This document shows positions 8,361-17,400 of a stretch of DNA of 64,000 nucleotides, in pieces (positions within the stretch are counted from its first letter, which is position 1; every line of letters starts with the position of its first letter). Both the position numbers and the translations under genes were made by a program. This stretch comes from Pseudomonas sp. HR96 (GTDB lineage: Bacteria > Pseudomonadota > Gammaproteobacteria > Pseudomonadales > Pseudomonadaceae): NCBI RefSeq assembly GCF_034059295.1, contig NZ_CP139141.1, forward strand, positions 4,137,001 to 4,201,000, written 5' to 3'. The notes below the pieces were generated by a model. That model was not told the DNA's origin. It saw only the letters and a list, made by a program, of their open reading frames with translations, and made no database searches.

Positions 8361-9509
8361 TCACCACTCGGCGAAGCTGCCGTCGGCATGGCGCCAGATC
8401 GGGTTGCGCCAGCGGTGGCCGATGGCCGCGCGCTCTTTCACGTACTCTTCGTTGATCTCGATACCCAGGCCCGGGCCGTTGGGAATCTTGACGAAGCCGT
8501 CCTGGTAATCGAACACCTCGGGCTTCTTCACATAGTCGAGCAGGTCGTTGCTCTCGTTGTAGTGAATGCCCAGGCTCTGCTCCTGGATGAAGGCGTTGTA
8601 GCAGACCGCGTCCAGTTGCAGGCAGGCTGCCAGGGCGATCGGGCCCAACGGGCAATGCAGGGCCAGGGCCACGTCATAGGCTTCGGCCATGTTGGCGATC
8701 TTGCGGGTCTCGGTGATGCCGCCGGCGTGCGAGGCGTCCGGCTGGATGATGTCGACGTAGCCTTCGCTGAGGATGCGCTTGAAGTCCCAGCGCGAGTACA
8801 GGCGCTCGCCCAGGGCGATCGGCGTGTTGGTCAACGGCGCCAGCTCCTTGAGCGCTTCGTAGTTTTCACTGAGCACCGGCTCTTCGATGAACATCAGCTT
8901 GAACTCATCGAGCTCCTTCATCAGCACCTTGGCCATGGGTTTGTGCACGCGGCCATGGAAGTCCACACCGATGCCCACATGCGGGCCCACCGCGTCACGC
9001 ACGGCGGCGACATTGGCCAGGGCCAGGTCGACCTTGGCGTGGCTGTCGAGAAACTGCAGCTCCTCGGTGCCGTTCATCTTCACCGCAGTGAAGCCACGGG
9101 ACACGGCCTCCTTGGCGGCGCGAGCGGTGTCGGCCGGGCGGTCGCCGCCGATCCATGAATACACGCGGATGCGATCACGCACCTGGCCGCCCAGCAGGTC
9201 GCTGACCGACACGCCCAGGGCCTTGCCCTTGATGTCCCACAGCGCCTGGTCGATGCCGGCCAGGGCGCTCATGTGGATCGCACCACCGCGGTAGAAGCCG
9301 CCGCGGTAGAGCACAGTCCAGATGTCCTCGATGTTGCGCGGGTCCTTGCCGATCAGGTAGTCGGCCAGCTCTTCGACGGCGGCGGCCACGGTGTGCGCAC
9401 GGCCTTCGACCACCGGCTCGCCCCAGCCCGTCACGCCTTCATCGGTTTCGATCTTCAGGAAGCACCAGCGCGGCGGCACGATATAGGTGGTCAGTTGGGT
9501 GATTTTCAT
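8361..9509 (-). CDS. dgoD: D-galactonate dehydratase
   Basis: A mandelate racemase/enolase-superfamily enzyme that dehydrates D-galactonate to 2-keto-3-deoxygalactonate. It has 382 residues, the same as E. coli DgoD, starting [15 protein letters not shown] at the ATG at 9509. Motifs seen are [11 protein letters not shown] near the N-terminus, [14 protein letters not shown] (metal-binding Asp and catalytic His), [27 protein letters not shown] and [12 protein letters not shown] with the second catalytic His, ending [12 protein letters not shown]. It is co-oriented with dgoA and dgoK upstream and dgoT downstream. Confidence is high because the motif series follows the DgoD subfamily closely. Confidence 0.95.
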   Translation of the reverse strand: MKITQLTTYIVPPRWCFLKIETDEGVTGWGEPVVEGRAHTVAAAVEELADYLIGKDPRNIEDIWTVLYRGGFYRGGAIHMSALAGIDQALWDIKGKALGVSVSDLLGGQVRDRIRVYSWIGGDRPADTARAAKEAVSRGFTAVKMNGTEELQFLDSHAKVDLALANVAAVRDAVGPHVGIGVDFHGRVHKPMAKVLMKELDEFKLMFIEEPVLSENYEALKELAPLTNTPIALGERLYSRWDFKRILSEGYVDIIQPDASHAGGITETRKIANMAEAYDVALALHCPLGPIALAACLQLDAVCYNAFIQEQSLGIHYNESNDLLDYVKKPEVFDYQDGFVKIPNGPGLGIEINEEYVKERAAIGHRWRNPIWRHADGSFAEW

Positions 9510-9568
9510 GGTCTGGACTCTCACTAGTGTCTTGTTCTTGTTTCAGCAGGACGCGATGTCGCTGTCAT

Positions 9569-10189
9569 TCAATGCAGGCTTTTCCACGCGGCCACATAAG
9601 CCTTGGCCCGCTCGGCCACTTCGGCGACGCCCAGGCCCGGCTTGTACAGCCCTGAACCCAGGCCGAAGCCGGCCACGCCGGCTTCGATGAACGGCTGCAT
9701 GTTGTCCGGACTGATGCCGCCCACCGGAATCAGCTGCGTGCCCTTGGGCAGCACCGCGAGCAGGGCCTTGACCACACCGGGGTTGAGCATTTCGGCGGGA
9801 AACAGCTTGAGCACGTCGGCGCCTTCAGCCAGGGCGGCAAAGGCCTCGGTGGGGGTCGCCACACCGGGCGCCAGCAGCAGGCCGGCGGCCTTGGCGGCGC
9901 GCAGCACACGGGCATCGCTGTGGGGCATGACGATCAGCTGGCCGCCAGCGGCCTTGACCTGCTCGACCTGTTCGGGGGTCAGCACGGTGCCCGCGCCGAT
10001 CAGGCAATCGGCGGGCAGGCTGTCGCGCAGGATGCGGATGCTGTCATAGGGTTGCGGCGAGTTGAGCGGCACCTCGATCACGCGGAAACCGGCGGCGTAC
10101 AACGCTTCGCCGATGGCGCCCGCCTCTTCGGGGCGCAGGCCGCGCAGGATGGCGATCATGCCATTGCTGGCCAGGGCTTGCTTGAGCAT
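9569..10189 (-). CDS. dgoA: 2-dehydro-3-deoxy-6-phosphogalactonate aldolase
   Basis: A class I KDPGal/KDPG aldolase that splits 2-keto-3-deoxy-6-phosphogalactonate into pyruvate and glyceraldehyde 3-phosphate. From the ATG at 10189 (MLKQALASNGMIAILRG) it has 206 residues, the family norm; the open frame extends upstream into the opposite frame of dgoK and is not used. Visible are Glu39 in VIEVPLNSP, GAGTVLTPEQV, and the Schiff-base lysine K128 in VLKLFPAE, then PVGGI and a phosphate-binding GFGLGSGLY. It starts 14 nt after the dgoK stop, preceded by AGGACC. Confidence 0.95.
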   Translation of the reverse strand: MLKQALASNGMIAILRGLRPEEAGAIGEALYAAGFRVIEVPLNSPQPYDSIRILRDSLPADCLIGAGTVLTPEQVEQVKAAGGQLIVMPHSDARVLRAAKAAGLLLAPGVATPTEAFAALAEGADVLKLFPAEMLNPGVVKALLAVLPKGTQLIPVGGISPDNMQPFIEAGVAGFGLGSGLYKPGLGVAEVAERAKAYVAAWKSLH

Positions 10190-10203
10190 GGAAAGGTCCT
10201 TGA

Positions 10204-11199
10204 TCAGTGGTCGGTAAGATCGGTAACCAGCCCGGCGGCCAGCGCCAGGCTCCAGAGGCCGCGTTCGGTGGCCTGTGCGGCCACGTCCACGGCGGGAAAT
10301 TCGCAGGCCTGCAGCGCACGGCGGTAGCGCTCGCAGAGCTGGTCGTTGCCGATCAGCATCACCTCCGGCAGCCGCGTGCTCTTGCTGCGAGCACGCAGCA
10401 CTTCGCCGAGCGAGCGCAGTTCGTGGCCGATCAGCAGGCCGGAGAGGTAGTCGGGTTGCGCACGGCCCGGCAATTGCCCGGTGAGGCCCAGGGTGCGCGC
10501 GCTGAACACGGTGGACAGCGGGCCGATGTCGCCGTCGCAGCTCTGCGCCACCTGCACGCCGCGCTCGAACGCGACGCTGTCGAAGGCGCCACTGCGCTCC
10601 TGGGTACGGCCGAGAATGGTATGAGCGGACAAGGCGGCGAAGATTTCGCCGGTCATGAAGGTGTCGAAGTGGACGATGCGGCCCTCCACCACGCTCACCC
10701 ACTTGGAGTGGCTGCCGGGCAGGCCGATCAGCAGGGCGTCGTTGCGACTGTCGGCCGGCAGGCCTTGCAGCAAGCCGAGCACCTGGGTCTCTTCACCACG
10801 CATCACGTTGGGCAAGGCGCTGTTCTGCACCACCCCGGGCACCACCTGCAGGGTCACACCACTGACGCTGTGCACCGGCACCATGGCCGCACTGAGGTCG
10901 GCGACCCGCGCCGGGGTGGCGCAGTACGGCGCCTGCACCCAACCCTGGGCGCTGCCAACCATGCCGCAGGCAATCACCGGCAAGCCGGGCTGGGCCCGCA
11001 GCCAGTCGCCACAGGCTTCGTCGAAGGCCAGCTCGAAGCCGTCGGCGCACGGCTGGCCGTTGACTTCCCGAGGCTGGCTGGGCAGCTGCATGATGCCGTA
11101 GCCCAGCGCTCGCTGCTCCAGCACCTGGCCACCGGCCCCCAGCTTGTAGGCCCGCAGGGACGAAGTGCCCCAGTCGAGCGCGATCAATTGCGCCTGCAT
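10204..11199 (-). CDS. dgoK: 2-dehydro-3-deoxygalactonokinase
   Basis: A 331-residue sugar-acid kinase that phosphorylates 2-keto-3-deoxygalactonate with ATP, between the DgoD and DgoA steps. The N-terminal phosphate-binding motif LDWGTSSLRAY is characteristic of DgoK (ASKHA fold), and GLPGSHSKWV, FDTFMTGEIF and LIGHELRS are further family stretches. It is the first gene of the operon, with its own sigma70-like promoter and an A/T-rich upstream region likely to hold operator sites. Confidence 0.93.
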   Translation of the reverse strand: MQAQLIALDWGTSSLRAYKLGAGGQVLEQRALGYGIMQLPSQPREVNGQPCADGFELAFDEACGDWLRAQPGLPVIACGMVGSAQGWVQAPYCATPARVADLSAAMVPVHSVSGVTLQVVPGVVQNSALPNVMRGEETQVLGLLQGLPADSRNDALLIGLPGSHSKWVSVVEGRIVHFDTFMTGEIFAALSAHTILGRTQERSGAFDSVAFERGVQVAQSCDGDIGPLSTVFSARTLGLTGQLPGRAQPDYLSGLLIGHELRSLGEVLRARSKSTRLPEVMLIGNDQLCERYRRALQACEFPAVDVAAQATERGLWSLALAAGLVTDLTDH

Positions 11200-11244
11200 C
11201 GCTTCACCTTGTCTTGTTGTTGGATGGGTCGATGTGCAGGGCAG

Positions 11245-11274
11245 ACTATAAACCTGAAGCGGGGATTATCTCAA
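11245..11274 (-). promoter_or_regulatory. Promoter of the dgo operon
   Basis: On the minus strand, TTGAGA (11269-11274) and TATAGT (11245-11250) are separated by 18 bp, each a 5/6 match to the sigma70 hexamers. The start codon of dgoK lies about 45 nt downstream. The bases just upstream (11275-11315) are A/T-rich and could carry regulator sites; none was assigned. Confidence 0.6.
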
Positions 11275-11315
11275 TATGTAAATTTGGTGTTCATATAGTG
11301 GGATTAGATAAAGGC

Positions 11316-11385
11316 AAAAACTCGGGGCTTTGCCCCTCCCACGAGCTGGTCAGCGGACGTGGGAGGGTGCGAAGCGCCCGAGTTT
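11316..11385 (-). terminator. Terminator of the MHS-type MFS gene, overlapping its 3' end
   Basis: A long stem pairs AAACTCGGG (11318-11326) with CCCGAGTTT (11377-11385), with an inner stem CCCTCCCAC/GTGGGAGGG. On the minus strand it ends in a TTTTT run. The right arm is inside the last codons of the MFS gene, so the final residues are encoded by terminator sequence. It insulates the dgo promoter from read-through. Confidence 0.85.
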
Positions 11386-12642
11386 CTGACTGTACAACCG
11401 CACGGTCAGCACCCCCACCCCACCCATCACCGCGCAATACCCCACACACACCCAGGGGCTCCACGGCATCAGGGCGATCAGCAGCAGCGGCGTGGTGCTG
11501 GCCCATAACGCATAGGCGACGTTGTAGGTGAACGAGATGCCCGACACGCGAATCCGCGCGGGAAACAACCCGACCATCACCGACGGCACCACGCCGACCA
11601 CACCGCAGCCCAGCCCGGCCAGGGCATAGGCCAGCCCCGGCCAGCCCCAGCCGCCGATCAGGTTGGCGTACAGCAAGCCGACACCGACCGGCAGTAGCAG
11701 GCTATACACCAACAGGGCGCGCCAGGCGCCGATGCGGTCGACCAGCAGGCCAGCCAGCACGCAGCCGATATTCAGGAAGACGATGCCCAGGCTGCTCAAG
11801 GCAAAGGTATGGCTGGCGGTCATGCCAAATCGCTGCTGCATGACCGTCGGGGTGATCACCACCAACACCACCACCGCCGAGGTCAGCACGCAAGTCAGCA
11901 GCACCGCCGGCAGCAGGGATGCCCGATGCTCGCGCAGCACCGTGCGCAGAGAGAACTCCACCACCGCCTCGCGGCGTTCGCGCAAGGCCAGAAACACCGG
12001 CGTTTCGCTGAGCCAGCGGCGCAGGTACACGCCGATCAGGCCGAACACGCCGCCGAGCAGGAACGGTACGCGCCAGGCGTAGTCGAGAATCTCCTGGGGG
12101 GTGAACAGCTGGGCCAGGGCCGTGGCGGTCAACGCGCCGATCAGGTAACCGAAGGTCAACCCGGCCTGCAAAAAGCCCAGGGCGTAACCACGACGTTCGG
12201 CCGGCACATGCTCGGCGACGAACACCCAGGCACTGGGCACCTCACCCCCCACCGCCGCGCCCTGCAGGATGCGCAGGGCCAGCAGCACCAGGGGCGCGAC
12301 ATAGCCAATCTCGGCGTAGGTCGGCATGACCCCGATCAGCAGGCAGGGCAAGGCCATCATCAGGATGCTCAGGCTGAACACCCGCTTGCGGCCCAGATGG
12401 TCGGCGAAATGTGCCATCAGGATGCCGCCCAGCGGGCGCGCCAGGTAACCCGTGACGAAGATCCCGAAGCTCTGCAGCAGGCGCAGCCACTCGGGCATCT
12501 GCGGCGGGAAGAATAGTTGGCTCAAGGTCAGCGCGAAGAACACGAAGATGATGAAATCGTAGATTTCCAGCGCACCGCCCAGGGCGGCAAGGCCGAGGGT
12601 CTTGTGGTCGGGCCGCGACAGCAGCAGGGGTTTGGCAGTCAT
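11350..12642 (-). CDS. MFS transporter, metabolite:H+ symporter (MHS) family
   Basis: A 430-residue inner-membrane transporter starting at the ATG at 12642 (MTAKPLLLSRPDHKTLG). A longer reading from 12696 is not supported by a ribosome site. It has the MHS/ProP-like pattern: EIYDFIIFVFFA in helix 1, RPLGGILMAHFADHLGRK (the MFS loop 2-3 signature) and GGEVPSAWVFVAEH in helix 5. About 12 hydrophobic stretches are present. The substrate is unknown; MHS proteins carry organic acids or osmolytes. It is divergent from a PaaI-type thioesterase and separated from dgoK by a terminator, so it is not part of the dgo operon. Confidence 0.85.
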   Translation of the reverse strand: MTAKPLLLSRPDHKTLGLAALGGALEIYDFIIFVFFALTLSQLFFPPQMPEWLRLLQSFGIFVTGYLARPLGGILMAHFADHLGRKRVFSLSILMMALPCLLIGVMPTYAEIGYVAPLVLLALRILQGAAVGGEVPSAWVFVAEHVPAERRGYALGFLQAGLTFGYLIGALTATALAQLFTPQEILDYAWRVPFLLGGVFGLIGVYLRRWLSETPVFLALRERREAVVEFSLRTVLREHRASLLPAVLLTCVLTSAVVVLVVITPTVMQQRFGMTASHTFALSSLGIVFLNIGCVLAGLLVDRIGAWRALLVYSLLLPVGVGLLYANLIGGWGWPGLAYALAGLGCGVVGVVPSVMVGLFPARIRVSGISFTYNVAYALWASTTPLLLIALMPWSPWVCVGYCAVMGGVGVLTVRLYSQKLGRFAPSHVR

Positions 12643-12703
12643 GGCAGGCCTGCGCACCTTCTCGATGTTTTCGGCCGCGCAGGATAACAAACGCATGGCC
12701 CGG

Positions 12704-12731
12704 TTGATTTATATTTTGACCGACATATTAT
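12704..12731 (+). promoter_or_regulatory. Candidate promoter of the thioesterase gene
   Basis: TTGATT (12704-12709) and TATTAT (12726-12731) are spaced by 16 bp in the only A/T-rich part of the divergent region. Transcription would begin about 26 nt before the ATG at 12764. Confidence 0.5.
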
Positions 12732-12763
12732 TGAGTTCTCCCTCCTCCCATCGGAATCCGTCC

Positions 12764-13294
12764 ATGTCCAGCACCGCCCGCGACGACCTCCTCGCCCAAT
12801 GGCATGCCGCCGAACAGGCCATCCGCGAGCGCCTCGGCGCGCCTGGCAGCCTCAGCCTGGCCGAGGTCAGCGCACTGAGCCCGGCGCAGTTCTTCGAAGG
12901 CATCAGCCGCGGCGAACTGCCCTCGCCGCCGATCAACACGCTGATGGATTTCGTGCCGGTGCAATGGAGCGAAGGATTGTTCATCTTTCAGGGCAATCCC
13001 GACGGCCGCCATTACAACCCGCTAGGCAGCGTGCATGGCGGCTACGCCGCGACCCTGCTCGATTCGTGCATGGGCTGCGCGATCCATACCCGCCTCAAGC
13101 AGGGCCAGGGCTACACCACGCTGGATTTGCGCATCAGCTACGTGCGCGCACTGACCGAGCTGACCGGGCCGGTGCGGGCTGAAGGCAAGGTGGTGCACCT
13201 GGGCCGCTCCACCGCGCTGGCCGAGGGCCGCATCTATGATGTGGACGGCAAGTTGTATGCGACCGGGAGTACGACCTGCATGATTTTTTCCTGA
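12764..13294 (+). CDS. PaaI-family hotdog thioesterase
   Basis: A 176-residue cytosolic acyl-CoA thioesterase candidate. The hotdog signature HYNPLGSVHGGYAATLLD (about residues 84-101) includes the HGG substrate/catalytic loop of the PaaI/YbgC group, and YTTLDLRISYVRAL and GRIYDVDGKLYATG follow as expected strands. The ATG at 12764 is chosen because upstream codons back to 12602 are promoter DNA overlapping the divergent MFS gene. The substrate is not predictable from sequence. Confidence 0.85.
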   Translation: MSSTARDDLLAQWHAAEQAIRERLGAPGSLSLAEVSALSPAQFFEGISRGELPSPPINTLMDFVPVQWSEGLFIFQGNPDGRHYNPLGSVHGGYAATLLDSCMGCAIHTRLKQGQGYTTLDLRISYVRALTELTGPVRAEGKVVHLGRSTALAEGRIYDVDGKLYATGSTTCMIFS

Positions 13295-13327
13295 TTTGAA
13301 CGTCAGGGGCGTTGCCCCGAGGAGTGG

Positions 13328-13355
13328 GCTCGCCAGCTTCGGCGGCTCCTACGCC
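13328..13355 (+). repeat. REP palindrome unit
   Basis: Matches the core GCTCGCCAGCTTCG-CGGCTCCTACGCC shared with units at 13550, 13601, 50350, 50399 and 50507. Typical Pseudomonas REP: short, GC-rich and confined to intergenic DNA. Confidence 0.85.
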
Positions 13356-13423
13356 AAAATGGAGCGCACCCCAGGGCGGCGCAGCTAATCCGATTTGTGC
13401 CCGTCACCCCGCCCCAGTCGTAT

Positions 13424-13449
13424 CGCTCGCCAGCTACGCCGGCTACGCC
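13424..13449 (+). repeat. Degenerate REP unit
   Basis: Reads GCTCGCCAGCTACGCCGGCT then ACGCC. It is the same core with substitutions and a 3-nt shortening in the CTCCTACG part, so probably a decayed copy. Confidence 0.65.
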
Positions 13450-13471
13450 GACCGTGTGAGCGACTGCAGAT

Positions 13472-13512
13472 GGTGTGGGAGGGGGCAAAGCCCCCGAGAG
13501 GCCGCAGGCCGG
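13472..13512. repeat. GTGTGGGAGGGGGC hairpin element
   Basis: GGGGGC (13481-13486) pairs with GCCCCC (13490-13495) around AAA, and the adjacent GAGAGGCCGCAGGCC can form a second small stem. It shares GTGGGAGGGG and CCCCGAGAGGCC wording with the hairpins near 3937, 11316 and 14467. Confidence 0.6.
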
Positions 13513-13549
13513 TTTGATTTGTGGCTTGGCGGGGAAATGCGCCGCGGCC

Positions 13550-13625
13550 CTCGCCAGCTTCGCCGGCTCCTACGCCAAATCGGGTTGCCTGCACGGCAGC
13601 TGTAGGAGCCAGCGCAGCTGGCGAG
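13550..13625. repeat. Inverted REP pair (BIME-like)
   Basis: A forward REP core at 13550-13576 is followed 24 nt later by an inverted copy at 13601-13625 (TGTAGGAGCCAGCGCAGCTG then GCGAG). The pair lies immediately beyond the mgtC stop codon and may stabilise or terminate that transcript. With the units above it accounts for most of the 334-nt gap between the thioesterase and mgtC genes. Confidence 0.85.
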
Positions 13626-13628
13626 AGA

Positions 13629-14345
13629 TCAATCGGTGGTAATCGGGCTCCAGAACGCCTGGATGACCAATGGCGTCGTCCCCAGCCGGGCCACCAGGGC
13701 ATCCAGTTCATCACCGTCCACCGAGGTCACCGCCAGGGTCGCTTCGATCTCCACGTCGTCCTCGCCAAAGCCGTGCACATCGACGTCCTGGGCCGGGTAG
13801 TTGCTGCGCTCCAGTTCACCTTCAAGCATGGCGCGCACAAAGCGCTGATGGTGGCGATGGCAGATGACGTAGACCTTGTTGGTCACCTCGGCCGAGATCA
13901 CGTCCAGCGGCTGGCGGTTGATGCTGTTGACGATCGGCCGCAGCAAGGTGTTGGCCGCCAGCACGAACACCGTGCCCAGCACCGCCTCGGCGATCAGGTC
14001 GGCACCGGCACAGGCACCTACCGCCGCCGACGCCCATAAGGTGGCGGCGGTGTTGAGGCCGCGTACATTGGCGCCTTCGCGCATGATCACCCCGGCGCCG
14101 AGAAAGCCAATGCCCGACACCACATAGGCCACCACCCGCACCGCACCGGTGGCACCGTCGAGCAGCACCGCCATGTCGACGAAGATCGCCGCGCCCAGCG
14201 CCACCAGCACGTTGGTGCGCAAGCCGGCGGTGCGTTGTCGATACTGGCGTTCGAGGCCGATCAGGCCGCCGAGGATAAAGGCAGCGACGAGGCTGACGAG
14301 GGTGTCGAGAAAGGTCGCGGGGTCGAATCGGGCGATGGCTTGCAT
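13629..14345 (-). CDS. MgtC/SapB-family inner-membrane protein
   Basis: A 238-residue protein with four or five hydrophobic segments in its first ~140 residues. It carries the MgtC hallmarks GGLIGLERQYRQRTAGLRTN (about 26-45) and GIGFLGAGVIMREG (about 78-91), followed by NTAATLWASAAVG. The C-terminal ~90 residues form a soluble ACT-like domain, as in MgtC. In other bacteria MgtC proteins act under low Mg2+ and modulate F-type ATPase or membrane potential. No leader or Mg2+ sensor motif was seen in the short upstream region. Confidence 0.9.
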   Translation of the reverse strand: MQAIARFDPATFLDTLVSLVAAFILGGLIGLERQYRQRTAGLRTNVLVALGAAIFVDMAVLLDGATGAVRVVAYVVSGIGFLGAGVIMREGANVRGLNTAATLWASAAVGACAGADLIAEAVLGTVFVLAANTLLRPIVNSINRQPLDVISAEVTNKVYVICHRHHQRFVRAMLEGELERSNYPAQDVDVHGFGEDDVEIEATLAVTSVDGDELDALVARLGTTPLVIQAFWSPITTD

Positions 14346-14466
14346 AGGCCTGCTCCTTGAGGGGAGCAGGTCGTATACGCAATTGCGGGAATGGGGTGTA
14401 GCGGGGAATTGCTACGAGGTATGACCGAGAACACAGGGCCGAAGATCAAACCGGCCCGGCGCGTGC

Positions 14467-14493
14467 CCCCTCCCACGGATGGTGTGGGAGGGG
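14467..14493. terminator. Hairpin beyond gdhB (CCCCTCCCAC/GTGGGAGGGG)
   Basis: A perfect 10-bp stem with a 7-nt loop ends 6 nt past the gdhB stop. There is no T run on the minus strand, so it may act as a Rho-assisted or 3'-stabilising structure. Confidence 0.6.
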
Positions 14494-14499
14494 TCATGC

Positions 14500-17400
14500 T
14501 CAGCTGTTGGACTGCCCGCTCAAGGCCAGATCCATCAGCTCCCGGTTCGCCACCGCATACATGGCGTAGTCGGTCCCGGTGGCTGCCCTGAGGTCATCGA
14601 GCATGGCCTTCCAGCGCACCACCATGGTCTTGTGCTGTTCCAGCCACAGGTCCAGGCGCGCCTCGATGTCCTGCGGGGCATCGGCCATTTTCAGCACCGA
14701 GATGGTGATCGAGCGCTGCTGCAGGTCGATGTCGTCGCGAAAGGCCTCGCGGGCCAGGGCTTGCCAGTTGTTTTCCACCGGCAGGCTGCTGATCTGCTGC
14801 AGGTACCAGGTCAGCTCCAGCTTGCTGCCCACGGCGAAGAACGCCTTGGCCACGTCGGCGGCGTTCTGCCCGGTGACGTCGGAGGCTTCGATGATCGGCA
14901 GCAGGGTGTACAGGTGGCTGGTGCCGGCCACCATGCGCGCCAGCAGCTCCGGCACACCGGCTTCGACGTAGCCCTGGTAGCGTTCCTGCCAGCGCTCGCG
15001 GGTCGGGCCTTCGAGCAGCTCGTCGAGCTTGAGCCCCAGGGCGGCGATGTGCGGGCCGAAGTGGGCGACGTCGCGCCCGGCGTCCAGCTCGTTGCGGCGG
15101 CTGCGCAGGAACCAGCGGGTGGCGCGTCGACCCAGGCGCATCAGTTCGTCCATCAAGGCCAACTGCACCTCGGCGGAGACCTGGTAGTCCAGCGCCTCGA
15201 TCTGGCGGAACCAGTGCGGCAGGTGGAAGATGTCGCGCACGATCACGTAGGCGCCGGCGACGTTGGCCGGGCTCATGCCGGTCGACTCTTTCAGCCGCTG
15301 GACAAAGGTGATGCCCATGTTATTGATCAGGTCGTTGGCGATCTGCGTGCTGACGATCTCGCGCTTGAGGCGATGGCGGCGCATCGGCTCGGCATACTTG
15401 CTGGCCAGCGACGGCGGGAACGCGGTTTCCATGTCGCGCGCCAGGTAGTCGTCGTCCGGCACGGCCGAGGACAGCAGCGCCTCGTTGAGGTCGATCTTGC
15501 TGTAGGAGATCAGCACCGACAGCTCGGCGCGGGTCAGCCCCTGCTGGCTCGCCAGGCGCTCGGTGATCTGCTCCTCGGACGGCAGGAACTCGATGGCGCG
15601 GTCCAGTTTGCCGCGGCCTTCGAGGTCGGCCATCAGGCGGCGATACTCGGCGATGCGCTCGTAGGCGCGGCGCGCCGCCAGCGACAGGGCCTGGGTCTGC
15701 TTGTAGTTGTTGCCCAGCACCAGGTTGCCCACCTCGTCGGTCATGCTGCCGAGCAGCAGGTTGCGCTGCTTCTCGGTCATGTCGCCGGCCTGCACCGCTT
15801 CGTTGAGCAGGATCTTGATGTTGACCTCGTGGTCGGAGCAGTCGACCCCCGCCGCGTTGTCGATGAAATCGGTGTTGGTGGCGCCGCCAAGCAGGCCGAA
15901 CTCCACCCGGCCCAGCTGGGTCATGCCCAGGTTGCCGCCTTCACCCACCACCTTGCAGCGCAGCTCGTTGCCGTTGACGCGCAGGGCGTCGTTGGCCTTG
16001 TCGCCGACGTCGCTATGGCTCTCGTCACTGGCCTTGACATAGGTGCCGATGCCGCCGTTCCAGAGCAGGTCGACCGGTGCCTTGAGCAGCGCATTGAGCA
16101 GCTCGGTCGGGGTCAGCTTGTCGGCCTTGATGTCGAAGCGTGCCTTCATCTGCGGGCTGATGGCGATGCTCTTGGCGCTGCGCGGGAAGATCCCGCCGCC
16201 TTCGCTCATGAGCGCCGTGTTGTAGTCGCTCCACGCCGAGCGCGGCAGGTCGTACAGGCGCTGACGCTCGGCGAAGCTGGCGGCCGGCTCGGGGTTGGGG
16301 TCGATGAAGATGTGCAGGTGGTTGAACGCCGCCACAAGTTGCAGCTTGTCGGACATCAACAGGCCGTTGCCGAACACGTCGCCGGCCATGTCGCCGATGC
16401 CGACCACGGTGATGCTGTCTTGCTGGACATTGATGCCGCGCTCGCGGAAGTGGCGCTGCACGCCGACCCACGCGCCCTTGGCGGTGATGCCCATCTTCTT
16501 GTGGTCATAGCCGGCCGAGCCGCCGGAGGCGAAGGCGTCGCCCAGCCAGAAGCCGTAGTCGATGGCGATGCCGTTGGCGATGTCGGAGAAGGTCGCGGTG
16601 CCCTTGTCGGCGGCCACCACCAGGTACGGGTCGTCGCCGTCGTGACGGATGACGTTGGCCGGTGGCACCACGCCGCCGTCCTTGAGGTTGTCGGTGATGT
16701 CGAGCAGGCCGCTGATGAAGATCCGGTAGCAGGCGATGGCCTCGTTCTGGATGTCATCGCGGCTACCGCCCAGTGGCAGGCGGCGCGGCAGGAAGCCGCC
16801 CTTGGCGCCGACCGGGACGATCACCGAGTTCTTCACGTGCTGGGCCTTCACCAGGCCGAGCACTTCGGTGCGGTAGTCTTCTTCGCGGTCCGACCAGCGC
16901 AGCCCGCCGCGGGCGACGTTGCCGAAGCGCAGGTGCACACCTTCAATGCGCGGCGAATAGACGAAGATCTCGAACTTGGGCACAGGCTTTGGCAGCTCGG
17001 GAATCAGCTTGGGGTTGAACTTGAAGCTGAAGTACGACTTGCTCTGGCCGTTGGCGTCCGGCTGATAGAAGTTGGTGCGCAGGGTGGCCTTGATCAGGTC
17101 CAGGTAGCGGCGCAGGATGCGGTCCTCGTTGAGCACCTGAACGTCGTCCAGTGCCGAGAGAATCGCGATTTCCAGGCGTTGCTGCATGTCGCCGAGGTCG
17201 TCGCCGACCAGCTTGCGGGCCAGGTAGAAGCGCGTCTTGAACAACCGGGTCAGCTCGCGGGCGATGTCGGTGTGGTTGTTCAGGGTGCTGGCGATGTAAC
17301 CCAGGTCGAAGCCCAGGCGGATCTGCTTCATATAGCGCGCGTAGGCGCGCAGCAGCGCGACGTCGCGCCATGGCAGGCCGGCGGTCAGCACCAGGCGGTT

